A DNA stretch of 44,552 nt. It comes from a virus. The DNA lies in the IMG/VR virus record IMGVR_UViG_3300049846_003143, positions 1 through 44,552 of that record; one strand, 5' to 3'. Shown in pieces: positions 24,161-30,752 of the stretch. The position numbers were made by a program, and so were the translations under genes. Each line of letters begins with the position of its first letter. Positions within the stretch are counted from its first letter, which is position 1. Under the pieces are notes generated by a model. The model was not told where the DNA came from. It ran no database searches and saw nothing but the letters and a program-made list of their open reading frames with translations.

Positions 24161-24459
24161 TCCCCACCTCTGAACGCCTTGAGCGCTGTCTTGAGTGCAT
24201 AAGCGCCGCATTCGCAATCATCGTTAGGACCTAAGGTAATGTCATTCTTATCTAAGCAATCTTCGTCGTGTTCGCATCGCAGCACAGCCGCCATAGCCAA
24301 AGCTTCCGCGCGGGAGAGTGATTCATTGCGCTCTTTAATTGTAGCAAGCAAATGTGTGACTTGTTTCATCAGGCTTTCTTTTGAACAATAGCAAAAGTTA
24401 GAACAGCAGAGCGCGCACCAACCAGACTTGTTTATGTTTACAACTTCTCTATCACTCAT
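24157..24459 (-). CDS. Cys-rich protein, 100 aa (probable zinc binding)
   Basis: ATG 24459 overlaps the previous stop (ATGA). Cys clusters at the N-terminus (CALCCSNFCYC) and C-terminus (CEHDEDC, CEC) flank a helix (HLLATIKERNESLSRAEALA). Eight or more Cys plus His suggest two metal sites. No family recognised. It is one of several Cys-rich small proteins in this cassette. Confidence 0.65.
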   Translation of the reverse strand: MSDREVVNINKSGWCALCCSNFCYCSKESLMKQVTHLLATIKERNESLSRAEALAMAAVLRCEHDEDCLDKNDITLGPNDDCECGAYALKTALKAFRGGE

Positions 24460-24536
24460 CCCTCACCCCTAATATCTAACTCCGCAATTATTAATGTTAC
24501 TAAAAGCGCAATCATGAACAGTTCAAACACCTTCAC
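24456..24536 (-). CDS. 26-aa membrane peptide
   Basis: GTG 24536 lies 7 bases after GGCTGGGG and the gene overlaps the coiled-coil gene by 14 bases; its TGA overlaps the next start (ATGA). Nearly the whole peptide is one hydrophobic helix (VFELFMIALLVTLIIAEL) with a short acidic/basic end. A longer frame to 24692 exists but would overlap the upstream gene by 170 bases. Coupling supports reality. Function unknown. Confidence 0.45.
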   Translation of the reverse strand: MKVFELFMIALLVTLIIAELDIRGEG

Positions 24537-25245
24537 CCCCAGCCGACTCCTGCGCGTGGTTGGCGAGGGCTCTTCTCGCTGTGTAACCGCCAAGCCAGTT
24601 GTCTCCCTCGGTATCAAGCGAGCCAATAACCATCCTCTGCCCGCGCCTGCTGTCTGAAAAATCACGTCTAGTCCCATACCAATTTTTTTCATCAGCGTAA
24701 TATTTCAACGCCTCAACCAGCCGCTGCGAACGTTTTTGTTCTAGCTCTAGTGCCTCAGCCGCTTTTAAAGCAGTATTGAAATTCTCACTCGCCCGTTCAC
24801 GCAGAACAGCCACTGAGTCTTCGCGTCCGAATTCTTGCTCAACCATTTGGCCAAGGCGCCTATTCTCAGCCTCAGCGCGAGAGAGCTTTTCTTGAAGCGC
24901 TAACACTTCGTCGTCGAATGTCTTGCCCGATAGCTTGGCTCGCAACTCATCAATCTCCTTCGTGACCTTGCGGGAATACTCAAGCTCGGCGTCGCGTTCT
25001 CTAGTCAGGCGCTTAATCTCTTCGCGCAGATCATAGCGAACGGCGCTTAGTTTCTTCTCGCGCCATTCATCCTTCTCCTTGCGCATCTGCTCGAATGCAG
25101 ACTTCTCTATCATCAAGATAGCTTCTTCTTCCGGCTGTATCGGTCTGCTAAAAAGATTCGCACTTGCGCTTGTTAGGTGAGCGCCAATGTAAAATGCAAT
25201 AATCTCCCTCGCCTCAGCTTTTGGTGCGTCGTCGGGGGAATCCAT
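24523..25245 (-). CDS. Coiled-coil protein, 240 aa
   Basis: ATG 25245 overlaps the previous stop (TAATG) with AGGGA upstream. Residues from about 50 to 180 are almost continuous charged heptad sequence (EEIKRLTRERDAELEYSRKV, LQEKLSRAEAENRRLG). The C-terminal part (ALKYYADEKNWYGTRRDFSD and beyond) is globular and resembles small phage proteins with a YYAD motif. It is the largest gene of the minus cassette. It may scaffold or tether other factors; no enzymatic motif. Confidence 0.7.
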   Translation of the reverse strand: MDSPDDAPKAEAREIIAFYIGAHLTSASANLFSRPIQPEEEAILMIEKSAFEQMRKEKDEWREKKLSAVRYDLREEIKRLTRERDAELEYSRKVTKEIDELRAKLSGKTFDDEVLALQEKLSRAEAENRRLGQMVEQEFGREDSVAVLRERASENFNTALKAAEALELEQKRSQRLVEALKYYADEKNWYGTRRDFSDSRRGQRMVIGSLDTEGDNWLGGYTARRALANHAQESAGGEGV

Positions 25246-25427
25246 TAATAATATCCCTGAAATAACATTGTCGTTCTCCCGTGCTTTTTGCAAATTGCGT
25301 TGTTGCCAATTGGCTGACCTTGATAGTCAAACTTAATCCGTTTATATGCGCGAACAAAGCGATTGCATTTCTCACAACGCGGAATAAAGGTCGCGCCTTC
25401 GCCGTAGACAACTACACGCTCACTCAT
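25245..25427 (-). CDS. Small zinc-finger-like protein, 60 aa
   Basis: ATG 25427 overlaps the stop of the membrane-protein gene (ATGA). CEKC in the middle and CKKH further on form a C-x2-C ... C-x2-H zinc site. The surrounding residues are basic (RFVRAYKRIKF). Nucleic-acid binding is plausible. No family recognised. Confidence 0.6.
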   Translation of the reverse strand: MSERVVVYGEGATFIPRCEKCNRFVRAYKRIKFDYQGQPIGNNAICKKHGRTTMLFQGYY

Positions 25428-25576
25428 AAATTTCGGCACTCCGCTTCAGTCTTTCCAGCCCGCATACATTCCAATTTCATTTTAGACGCTTCATGAACAC
25501 AAAAGCCCATGCCGAATAAACAAATAACTAAAAGAATCATGGCGACAATTGCCACGGTCATATCTGTCCATTTCAT
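25424..25576 (-). CDS. 50-aa single-span membrane protein
   Basis: ATG 25576 and stop 25424 overlap both neighbours by 4 bases. Residues 6-27 form one transmembrane helix (MTVAIVAMILLVICLFGMGF); the C-terminal tail has two Cys (KLECMRAGKTEAECRNL) separated by ten residues that could form a disulfide if periplasmic. Such small membrane proteins are candidates for holin or exclusion functions. Confidence 0.6.
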   Translation of the reverse strand: MKWTDMTVAIVAMILLVICLFGMGFCVHEASKMKLECMRAGKTEAECRNL

Positions 25577-25776
25577 TGCAGTCCCTTCATAATTTTTTCA
25601 TAGCTCACAACTTCAGTGTCCACGCCATTGTCGCGCTCAGTAACAAACCAAATTTGATGCGTCATTTCGTCAAGCGCCTTTTGCGACATAAACGCCCGCG
25701 CCTCACTTAATGAGGGAAAATCAAAATACGCTACAAATGGATTTTGTTTATCTACAACTCTATAATATGATTTCAT
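25573..25776 (-). CDS. Hypothetical protein, 67 aa
   Basis: ATGA-coupled on both sides. The sequence is a small alpha/beta protein (YYRVVDKQNPFVAYFDFPSL, SEARAFMSQKALDEM, IWFVTERDNGVDTEVVSY). No motif recognised. It is the second gene of the cassette, so probably expressed early. Confidence 0.65.
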   Translation of the reverse strand: MKSYYRVVDKQNPFVAYFDFPSLSEARAFMSQKALDEMTHQIWFVTERDNGVDTEVVSYEKIMKGLQ

Positions 25777-25922
25777 GGCTCATTGTCGTATTCATGATAA
25801 ACATCCTTTGATCCGCAGAGCGGGCAACGCATTGGCAAATAATTTCTTGTCCATTGTGCTGAACACGAGCCGCAAACATAGTAAACGCATTGAAATATTT
25901 TAGTGATCCCCCGAAGAAACAT
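25773..25922 (-). CDS. Zinc-ribbon protein, 49 aa, first gene of the minus cassette
   Basis: Two C-x2-C knuckles (CGSC at residues 17-20 and CPLC at 33-36) form a classical zinc ribbon, with a His/Tyr/acidic tail (VYHEYDNE). The TGA overlaps the next start (ATGA). No ribosome-binding site precedes ATG 25922, so the mRNA may be leaderless; TTAATA lies a few bases upstream on the minus strand. Its first codons coincide with the TTTCTTCGGGG element shared with two other transcription-unit heads, so a later start is possible. Confidence 0.55.
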   Translation of the reverse strand: MFLRGITKIFQCVYYVCGSCSAQWTRNYLPMRCPLCGSKDVYHEYDNEP

Positions 25923-26060
25923 TTGGCTATTAACTAAAACCATTCATGCCATAAAGGCAACAATAAAATTTCGGGCCGGATTAAACCATGGGCTCAACCC
26001 GGCCGTACTAACAAACTGAGTTAACAATCTGTTTCTTCGGGTTAGAAGAACGAATAATAT

Positions 26061-26102
26061 ATGGTGGAAATTCAAAAGACACAAAAGAAACTTCGGCCCT
26101 AA
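26061..26102 (+). other. Possible 13-codon leader peptide
   Basis: ATG 26061 to TAA 26100-26102 encodes a Lys/Gln-rich 13-residue peptide (MVEIQKTQKKLRP). Its stop falls within the 5' arm of the hairpin at 26093-26129, an arrangement known from attenuators. There is no good ribosome-binding site, so translation is uncertain. Confidence 0.25.
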
Positions 26103-26148
26103 TAGCCGATCCGTGGCGCCTAGGGCCGATGAATGCAGCTTGTCGGCC
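26093..26148 (+). promoter_or_regulatory. Leader with mutually exclusive hairpins before PrimPol-helicase
   Basis: TCGGCCCTA (26093-26101) pairs perfectly with TAGGGCCGA (26121-26129). The GGCCGA of that second arm (26124-26129) can instead pair with TCGGCC at 26143-26148. So two alternative hairpins compete, as in attenuators or riboswitch-like leaders. No T run follows, so any control would be at processing, translation or DNA level. Confidence 0.4.
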
Positions 26149-26232
26149 GACTGACCTGCAACATCAGTTTATTGACTCAAATTGTTTTTCACAAGTACGG
26201 TTAAAGTTTCAATAGGGTTAGGGGGAGCATCT

Positions 26233-28242
26233 TTGGGCATTTTCAGCGATAACGTACGCAAGTATTTCGAACACGGACTTATAACCATTCCATGTAAAGA
26301 CAAGCGTCCGGTGTTGGGAAAAGAGTGGCAACGCTTTTGCGAGGAAGGTCCAAGCGAAGCCACAATAGAAAAATGGGAAACACAATATCAAGATATTAAT
26401 CAACTCGGACTGGTGCTTGGCGCGTCAACATTAATGTCGGGCTTTGATTTCGACTATGAGTTTAATGAAAGAAAAAGCTCACTCTCAAAATCCGAATTCG
26501 ATAAAGACCGAAAGGCCATTGAAAAACAACTTCTCGCCATTTTGCCGCCAACTCCAGCAATCAAAACTGGAAAAAAAGGATGGACCAGGATTTATCGAAG
26601 CCACGGGAATTTGGAAAACGCTCAATGCGACAGAAATGGCTTAAGACTTTTTGATTTTTTGGCCAGAAACAAACAGACCATTATTCCGCCGTCTATATAT
26701 TCAGATGATAGCGACATGAAATATCGATGGATCGGGCAGCCAATTGAGTCATGCCTCGACGATATTCCCTTCATCACTCAAGACATCGTGAACGAAGCCA
26801 AAATGCTCTTAGCCGATGCGCAAGGCTATGATTTCGCCGCCAACGGGCGGCACGGGCTTTTACTCAAATGGCTCCTTGATGTCGTGAGGATCGAACAAGA
26901 TGAGAAAAAAATCATCCACATGCTCATTCAGCGCGACATCAAAACAAACCCGCATCAGCCATATCTTTCAGATCCAAAACATTTTGCCAAACATCGTGAG
27001 CCTCAAGCCAATGCGCTAGAGTGGATTAAACGAGTTCGAAAATTCGCCAACGCCACAACGAAAACACAAATTCCAATTGGCTCAGACGGTTGGGATTATT
27101 TTTTCGAAAACACGTTTCACCAAACAAGAAAAGATATTATCTCCAAACAATGTTTCTTCAAAATCGACAAAGAGACCGATTGGGATCTAATGGCCAATGT
27201 CGAGGGCGCACTTAGATCCTATGCAAATAGAAAAAGTTTACCAGTGGCCGGAACCAGAGACGAGCTTGAGCGTTGGACTCTAGAGAAAAAAGACTTAGAG
27301 TTTCTTTGTGACCTTCCGCAGTGGGATGGGCAAGACCGCGCAGAACAATTTGGAAAATCAATCAAGTCTCCGAATTTTACAGGTGAGGAAATTTCAGACA
27401 TTTTAAAACATTGGGGATCAAACATCTTTAGACGGGTGAAGTCTCCTGAAAACCAAAACCGTTGCGTGATTCTAAAAGGCGGACAAGGGCTGGGAAAAGA
27501 TTATCTCGTCAGATCGATGCTAAAGGACTTTAAGCCATATTATGAGTCCACAACCATGCCCGGAACACAAAAAGACGCGCTGGAAATCGTGTCTCGCCTT
27601 TTGGCGGTGCACATTGAGGAATTCGACCAGACCAAACATATTGATGTCGCATTCTTAAAATCGCTCATCACTCAGCCGTCTGCATTTTTTCGTGAAAGTT
27701 ACGGATCAAATCCAAATAAAAAGATCACTCGGCCAAGCTTCATTTCAACCGCCAATGTGGATGATATTTTGCGCGATCCCACCGGCAACAGACGCTTCAT
27801 TGTCATACCAGTTGATGGAATTGAATGGAGCTATCCTCAAGACCAATCCTTAGCACTTATGGCTCAATTTAAAGCCCACTCCGACCGCGGTGAATATGAG
27901 CGGCTCAGTGAGGTTTTGGAGGAAAAAATACGCGTCATTATTGACAGTTTTACGCCCGAGGATTTGAGCGTTGGAATTGTGGATTTATACAGTGCGAAAA
28001 TGTCGGCTTTGATGGGCCATAACGGACGATATGCGCACTTGCGTTATTTATCCGCTCAAGACGCCATCGAAACACTAATGGAAATATCGCGTCAAGCCTC
28101 GTGTAGTCTACGCAAAGTTCAGTCATCCGTGAAGTCACAGGGGCTGTCTCACCGGTTCAGAGACGGCATTAGGTACTTCGCGTCAAAGGAAGTGGCGGCT
28201 GAGTTTGTTGCGAAATCTCCGAAAAACCATGACGCATTCTGA
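26233..28242 (+). CDS. PrimPol-helicase (bifunctional primase/polymerase with VirE/SF3-like ATPase)
   Basis: 669 aa from TTG 26233, 5 bases after AGGGGGAG; the earlier TTG 26182 has no such site. Residues 1-185 fit the PrimPol domain: FEHGLITIPCKDKRPVLG, GLVLG, the catalytic FDFD (Asp72, Asp74), and TIIPPSIYSDDSDMKYRW. The usual His of GGxHxYF is replaced (KGWTRIYR). The C-terminal ATPase has Walker A GGQGLGKD (416-423), Walker B HIEE (460-463), sensor STAN (505-508) and GNRRF (518-522). It primes and unwinds DNA at the phage origin. It faces away from the minus cassette, sharing its control region. Confidence 0.85.
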   Translation: MGIFSDNVRKYFEHGLITIPCKDKRPVLGKEWQRFCEEGPSEATIEKWETQYQDINQLGLVLGASTLMSGFDFDYEFNERKSSLSKSEFDKDRKAIEKQLLAILPPTPAIKTGKKGWTRIYRSHGNLENAQCDRNGLRLFDFLARNKQTIIPPSIYSDDSDMKYRWIGQPIESCLDDIPFITQDIVNEAKMLLADAQGYDFAANGRHGLLLKWLLDVVRIEQDEKKIIHMLIQRDIKTNPHQPYLSDPKHFAKHREPQANALEWIKRVRKFANATTKTQIPIGSDGWDYFFENTFHQTRKDIISKQCFFKIDKETDWDLMANVEGALRSYANRKSLPVAGTRDELERWTLEKKDLEFLCDLPQWDGQDRAEQFGKSIKSPNFTGEEISDILKHWGSNIFRRVKSPENQNRCVILKGGQGLGKDYLVRSMLKDFKPYYESTTMPGTQKDALEIVSRLLAVHIEEFDQTKHIDVAFLKSLITQPSAFFRESYGSNPNKKITRPSFISTANVDDILRDPTGNRRFIVIPVDGIEWSYPQDQSLALMAQFKAHSDRGEYERLSEVLEEKIRVIIDSFTPEDLSVGIVDLYSAKMSALMGHNGRYAHLRYLSAQDAIETLMEISRQASCSLRKVQSSVKSQGLSHRFRDGIRYFASKEVAAEFVAKSPKNHDAF

Positions 28243-28469
28243 CGTGTGACTTCACGAAAACCGATGACGCATGGCCAAAGCTTCACACAAATCTTTAATC
28301 ATTTCAAAGTACTTAGTAACGCGTGAAGGATGTGAATAATAAAATCATCATTAAAATAATATTTCTTTTTAAATTTTTTGAACCTCGTACTTATTGAAAT
28401 TTAATAGATGTTTGAAAAATGCCTTCACATCGTTCATCGTTCACAGACGCATCTTGTCACGGGGGGAAA
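28243..28469. other. Intergenic region with CTTCAC-type repeats and AT-rich stretch
   Basis: No gene seen. CTTCAC/GTGAAG occurs at 28250, 28281, 28323 and 28423, and once more inside the helicase end at 28129; two copies share CGTGAAGTCACA. A strongly AT-rich segment lies at 28335-28380. Repeats beside an AT-rich stretch next to a helicase gene could be an origin (iterons plus unwinding element), but this is not shown. Confidence 0.35.
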
Positions 28470-28784
28470 ATGGAGTCTGAAAATGAGTGGAATCCGTATG
28501 AAAATTTGGACGAAAATGAGCTCATGAAAACGCATGGAAAAAAGTACGTTCAAATGGCCGAAATCGAGTGCTCAATTTTTAGGCTACAGGCCAAAATTGA
28601 GGTCGCAAAATCGCGTGGCGCGGATGTCGACAAAAGTGGCGTGATAAAAGCTCTTGAGAAAAAATTGGCGGCCCTTCAAGGCGACTGTGCGGTGATCTGG
28701 AAAGTGCTCAATAAACTTGGCGTAACCGATAATTGGTCGGTTCCTGAGTTTACACCGACTTTGACTCAGCAATCGCTATTTTAG
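28470..28784 (+). CDS. Hypothetical protein, 104 aa
   Basis: ATG 28470 follows CACGGGGGGAAA, a strong site; a frame from 28419 has none. The protein is acidic at the N-terminus (ESENEWNPYENLDENEL), then a long helix (IECSIFRLQAKIEVAKSRGA, VIKALEKKLAALQGD) and ends LTQQSLF, a Q-x2-S-L-F tail resembling sliding-clamp-binding peptides (QxxLF type). It follows the PrimPol-helicase, so a replication accessory role is possible. No family recognised. Confidence 0.65.
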   Translation: MESENEWNPYENLDENELMKTHGKKYVQMAEIECSIFRLQAKIEVAKSRGADVDKSGVIKALEKKLAALQGDCAVIWKVLNKLGVTDNWSVPEFTPTLTQQSLF

Positions 28785-28792
28785 TCTGGTGT

Positions 28793-29014
28793 CTAAGTTT
28801 GATTCCGGATCCAAATGAAAACGTCGATCAAAGCTTTGCCGTCGACGGGCGTATCTGGATGCGAGGCGTTGTATTTATCAATCGCCTCCACCAGTTGGTC
28901 AGCAATCGCTTCAAAAGCGAGATCCCATACTCGGAGGTGGAAAAGCTTGTAGTCGCGCGCTGGCGTCGTTGCTAGCGCCTGTTCAATGCCAAGCCTGAAC
29001 TTGTCCGTGATCAT
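28793..29014 (-). CDS. Hypothetical protein, 73 aa
   Basis: ATG 29014 lies 3 bases after the stop of the upstream gene. The protein is helical (FRLGIEQALATTPARDYKLF, FEAIADQLVEAIDKYNAS). No motif recognised. It converges with the 28470 gene, the stops being 8 bases apart. Confidence 0.55.
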   Translation of the reverse strand: MITDKFRLGIEQALATTPARDYKLFHLRVWDLAFEAIADQLVEAIDKYNASHPDTPVDGKALIDVFIWIRNQT

Positions 29015-29017
29015 CGG

Positions 29018-29260
29018 TTACCGTCCTGCTGGGCCACGCAGGGCAACGGATCTTTCGCGCGCGAAACAATTGTCCCAGGCCTTGTCTTCATCCACCTCGC
29101 GACATTTGTCGAAGGCGGCGTGGTTGGCCTTGAGCTTTAGGTAAAGGTCGCGGTCACCCATCACAATCAATGCATAGTACGGACTTTTGATGAATAGCGG
29201 CGCACCGTAAATTAGGGCTCCAAGAATGCCGAGAAGTAAACTAAGCTTTAAATAACGCAT
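29018..29260 (-). CDS. Small exported or membrane-anchored protein, 80 aa
   Basis: GGAGGAA precedes ATG 29260. A basic start (MRYLK) and a hydrophobic stretch (LSLLLGILGALIYGAPLFI) form a signal anchor or uncleaved signal peptide; the rest is charged, with two Cys (KCREVDEDKAWDNC) that may pair outside the cytoplasm. Spanin-like or exclusion-type functions are possible. Start codons of this gene and the divergent 29284 gene are only 23 bases apart. Confidence 0.6.
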   Translation of the reverse strand: MRYLKLSLLLGILGALIYGAPLFIKSPYYALIVMGDRDLYLKLKANHAAFDKCREVDEDKAWDNCFARERSVALRGPAGR

Positions 29261-29283
29261 TAAATTCCTCCAGGGGTTTGGTT

Positions 29284-29610
29284 TTGAGCGATCCAGTCAG
29301 TCGAAAAACAAGACAAGCGCAGCAAAAATCTATGGCCGATGCGCGCGATACTGGAAGCACGTGGGAAGGACTCACTCGGCAACGCCTTGAAGCTGCGAAA
29401 CGCGGTGAATGGAGTCCGTGGCTCGGAATCAAACAGTGGGCTCAAGAAATTCCGCTCAATATGAACATCCGCGGGTATGATTCCGGCGCGGCCCATACGA
29501 TTGATGCCAGGGAGGCAGCTTTTCAAGCCGAGAAGAAACGCCTCGAAGACGCTGCGGCAGCCGGTGTTGATCCCGGAATGATTCACTTCATTCCAAGCGG
29601 CGTTAAATAA
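29284..29610 (+). CDS. Hypothetical protein, 108 aa
   Basis: TTG 29284 is preferred because AGGGG lies 7 bases upstream; TTG 29278 is too close to it. The product is soluble, Ala/Glu/Lys/Arg-rich (SRKTRQAQQKSMADARDTGS, REAAFQAEKKRLEDAAAAGV) with WSPWLGIKQWAQEIP in the middle. Composition favours this frame over the opposite-strand frame. It lies alone between minus-strand genes, so its promoter must be distant or inside them. No family recognised. Confidence 0.5.
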   Translation: MSDPVSRKTRQAQQKSMADARDTGSTWEGLTRQRLEAAKRGEWSPWLGIKQWAQEIPLNMNIRGYDSGAAHTIDAREAAFQAEKKRLEDAAAAGVDPGMIHFIPSGVK

Positions 29611-29633
29611 AAAATATATATAATACGCGTGGG

Positions 29634-30467
29634 TCATTTCGGGCCTTCCTCAGTCACCACGCGGGTTTTTGAAATCAGGGGAGCACTCTCTGGGCCTTTG
29701 AGATGTTCCGTCACCCAGGTATTTTCCAAGACTCCATAATTTCCATCGCGGTCTTTGCCAACTTTTCCAGCTGGAAGCGAGCGCCAGTGACCGCGCACTG
29801 ACCAACGGTGCGACCAATCTATCTCGCGGCCATCGTCGGTCTTGGTGTCAATAGATACCAGGCGCTTCGGCCTAACGTGGATCACTCTATTAATTTTAAC
29901 GTGTCTCTTGTTTTTCCCAGTTCCGACTTTAATTTTGTGGCGACCTGGTTCAATACCAGTTTTTTCAACATACAAGCGTTTGATTAACTCGTTTGCGACT
30001 TCGTTAAGGGTAACGGTTAGCATGACTTCGCGTTCGAAATTTTTAGAGCCATCACCACGTGGATATTCAACATACATAAAATACATAAAATGACCGGGGT
30101 CTATTTCAACCGCCATAAAGGCAATAACTGAAACCAGCGGCATTCCATCATCAGCGCGCGGAACGGTGATATAGTTTTCTCCAGCAATTTCTGCTGACCA
30201 AACCTTGAAGGGAGCATCTATTTTTGGTATCTCTCGATTTTCATCTTGCTCGAGTTCCAAAATTTTGAGGCCATCTATTTCTTCGGGGCTATTATTCTTT
30301 GGAGAGAAAACAAATGGCTGGCATTGCTCAACGAATTGAAAAAACATATCGGAATGAAATTCTTCAGGATATTTTTCAATCCTCCGTTCTTGAACTTGAT
30401 TTGGAACAATGACGGCGATTTTTGATTGTCTTTTCGCTTGCTCGATCATTTCCAAAAAGCGTCTCAT
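29634..30467 (-). CDS. Hypothetical protein, 277 aa
   Basis: ATG 30467 shares its A with the stop of the lipoprotein gene (TAATG) and follows GGAGG; a start 18 bases upstream lacks this. The C-terminal 90 residues hold HKIKVGTGKNKRHVKINRVI, then DWSHRWSVRGHWRSLPAG and a GKDRDGNYGV...TWVTEHLKG segment, a module seen in assorted phage and mobile-element proteins of unknown role. The N-terminal half is mixed alpha/beta. Function unknown. Confidence 0.6.
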   Translation of the reverse strand: MRRFLEMIEQAKRQSKIAVIVPNQVQERRIEKYPEEFHSDMFFQFVEQCQPFVFSPKNNSPEEIDGLKILELEQDENREIPKIDAPFKVWSAEIAGENYITVPRADDGMPLVSVIAFMAVEIDPGHFMYFMYVEYPRGDGSKNFEREVMLTVTLNEVANELIKRLYVEKTGIEPGRHKIKVGTGKNKRHVKINRVIHVRPKRLVSIDTKTDDGREIDWSHRWSVRGHWRSLPAGKVGKDRDGNYGVLENTWVTEHLKGPESAPLISKTRVVTEEGPK

Positions 30468-30739
30468 TAGTTTCCTCCAACACACTGACGCGAATACTTA
30501 AGAACGGTACCGTCAACGTTGTAAACTGGGCGCTCGATACAGCTGGTGCGAGTGTCTTGCTCAGTCGGTGGAGTGTATGCTTGGTGTTGGCTCACGTTGA
30601 TGATTGGCGTACCCGTTTGAACTATCTCGATGCGACCAGCCTTGTCGACTAATTTCAAGGCGAGTTCGCGGTCCATAGTAGTAGTTTCATGGGCGCAGGC
30701 TGATAAACCTAAAAACATTATCAATGAAAATTGTTTCAT
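30467..30739 (-). CDS. Small lipoprotein, 90 aa
   Basis: A very short signal peptide ends in the lipobox LSAC (Cys15), so the mature protein would be lipid-anchored; Ala at +2 favours outer-membrane sorting. The rest is polar and Thr/Pro-rich with two Cys (TSCIERPVYN and SRQCVGG). It resembles in size the outer-membrane half of a spanin pair, or a surface lipoprotein that blocks receptors. It is followed by the 277-aa gene and preceded by a second lipoprotein gene. Confidence 0.7.
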   Translation of the reverse strand: MKQFSLIMFLGLSACAHETTTMDRELALKLVDKAGRIEIVQTGTPIINVSQHQAYTPPTEQDTRTSCIERPVYNVDGTVLKYSRQCVGGN

Positions 30740-30752
30740 AAATACTCCTTAT

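Larger units (their letters stand above)
25923..26232. promoter_or_regulatory. Divergent control region between the minus cassette and the PrimPol-helicase
   Basis: The 310 bp hold no convincing gene. From left: TTAACTAAAA (25930-25939), an inverted repeat GGCCGG/CCGGCC (25974-25979 and 25999-26004), AACTGAGTTAAC (26014-26025), TTTCTTCGGG (26032-26041), a 13-codon reading frame (26061-26102), nested GGCC-rich hairpins (26093-26148) and finally AGGGGGAG before TTG 26233. It must contain both divergent promoters and could also be the replication origin. Confidence 0.6.

Noticed and set aside
24456-24692. 78-aa frame containing the 26-aa membrane peptide
   Set aside because: Upstream part overlaps the coiled-coil gene almost entirely; only the end from GTG 24536 is supported.
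29619-29624. Perfect TATAAT on the plus strand
   Set aside because: No -35 at suitable distance and no plus-strand gene follows; AT-rich stretch explains it.
29260-29637. Minus-strand 125-aa frame opposite the 29284 gene
   Set aside because: Composition is poor for a protein, and it would overlap the neighbouring real minus gene; the plus frame is better.
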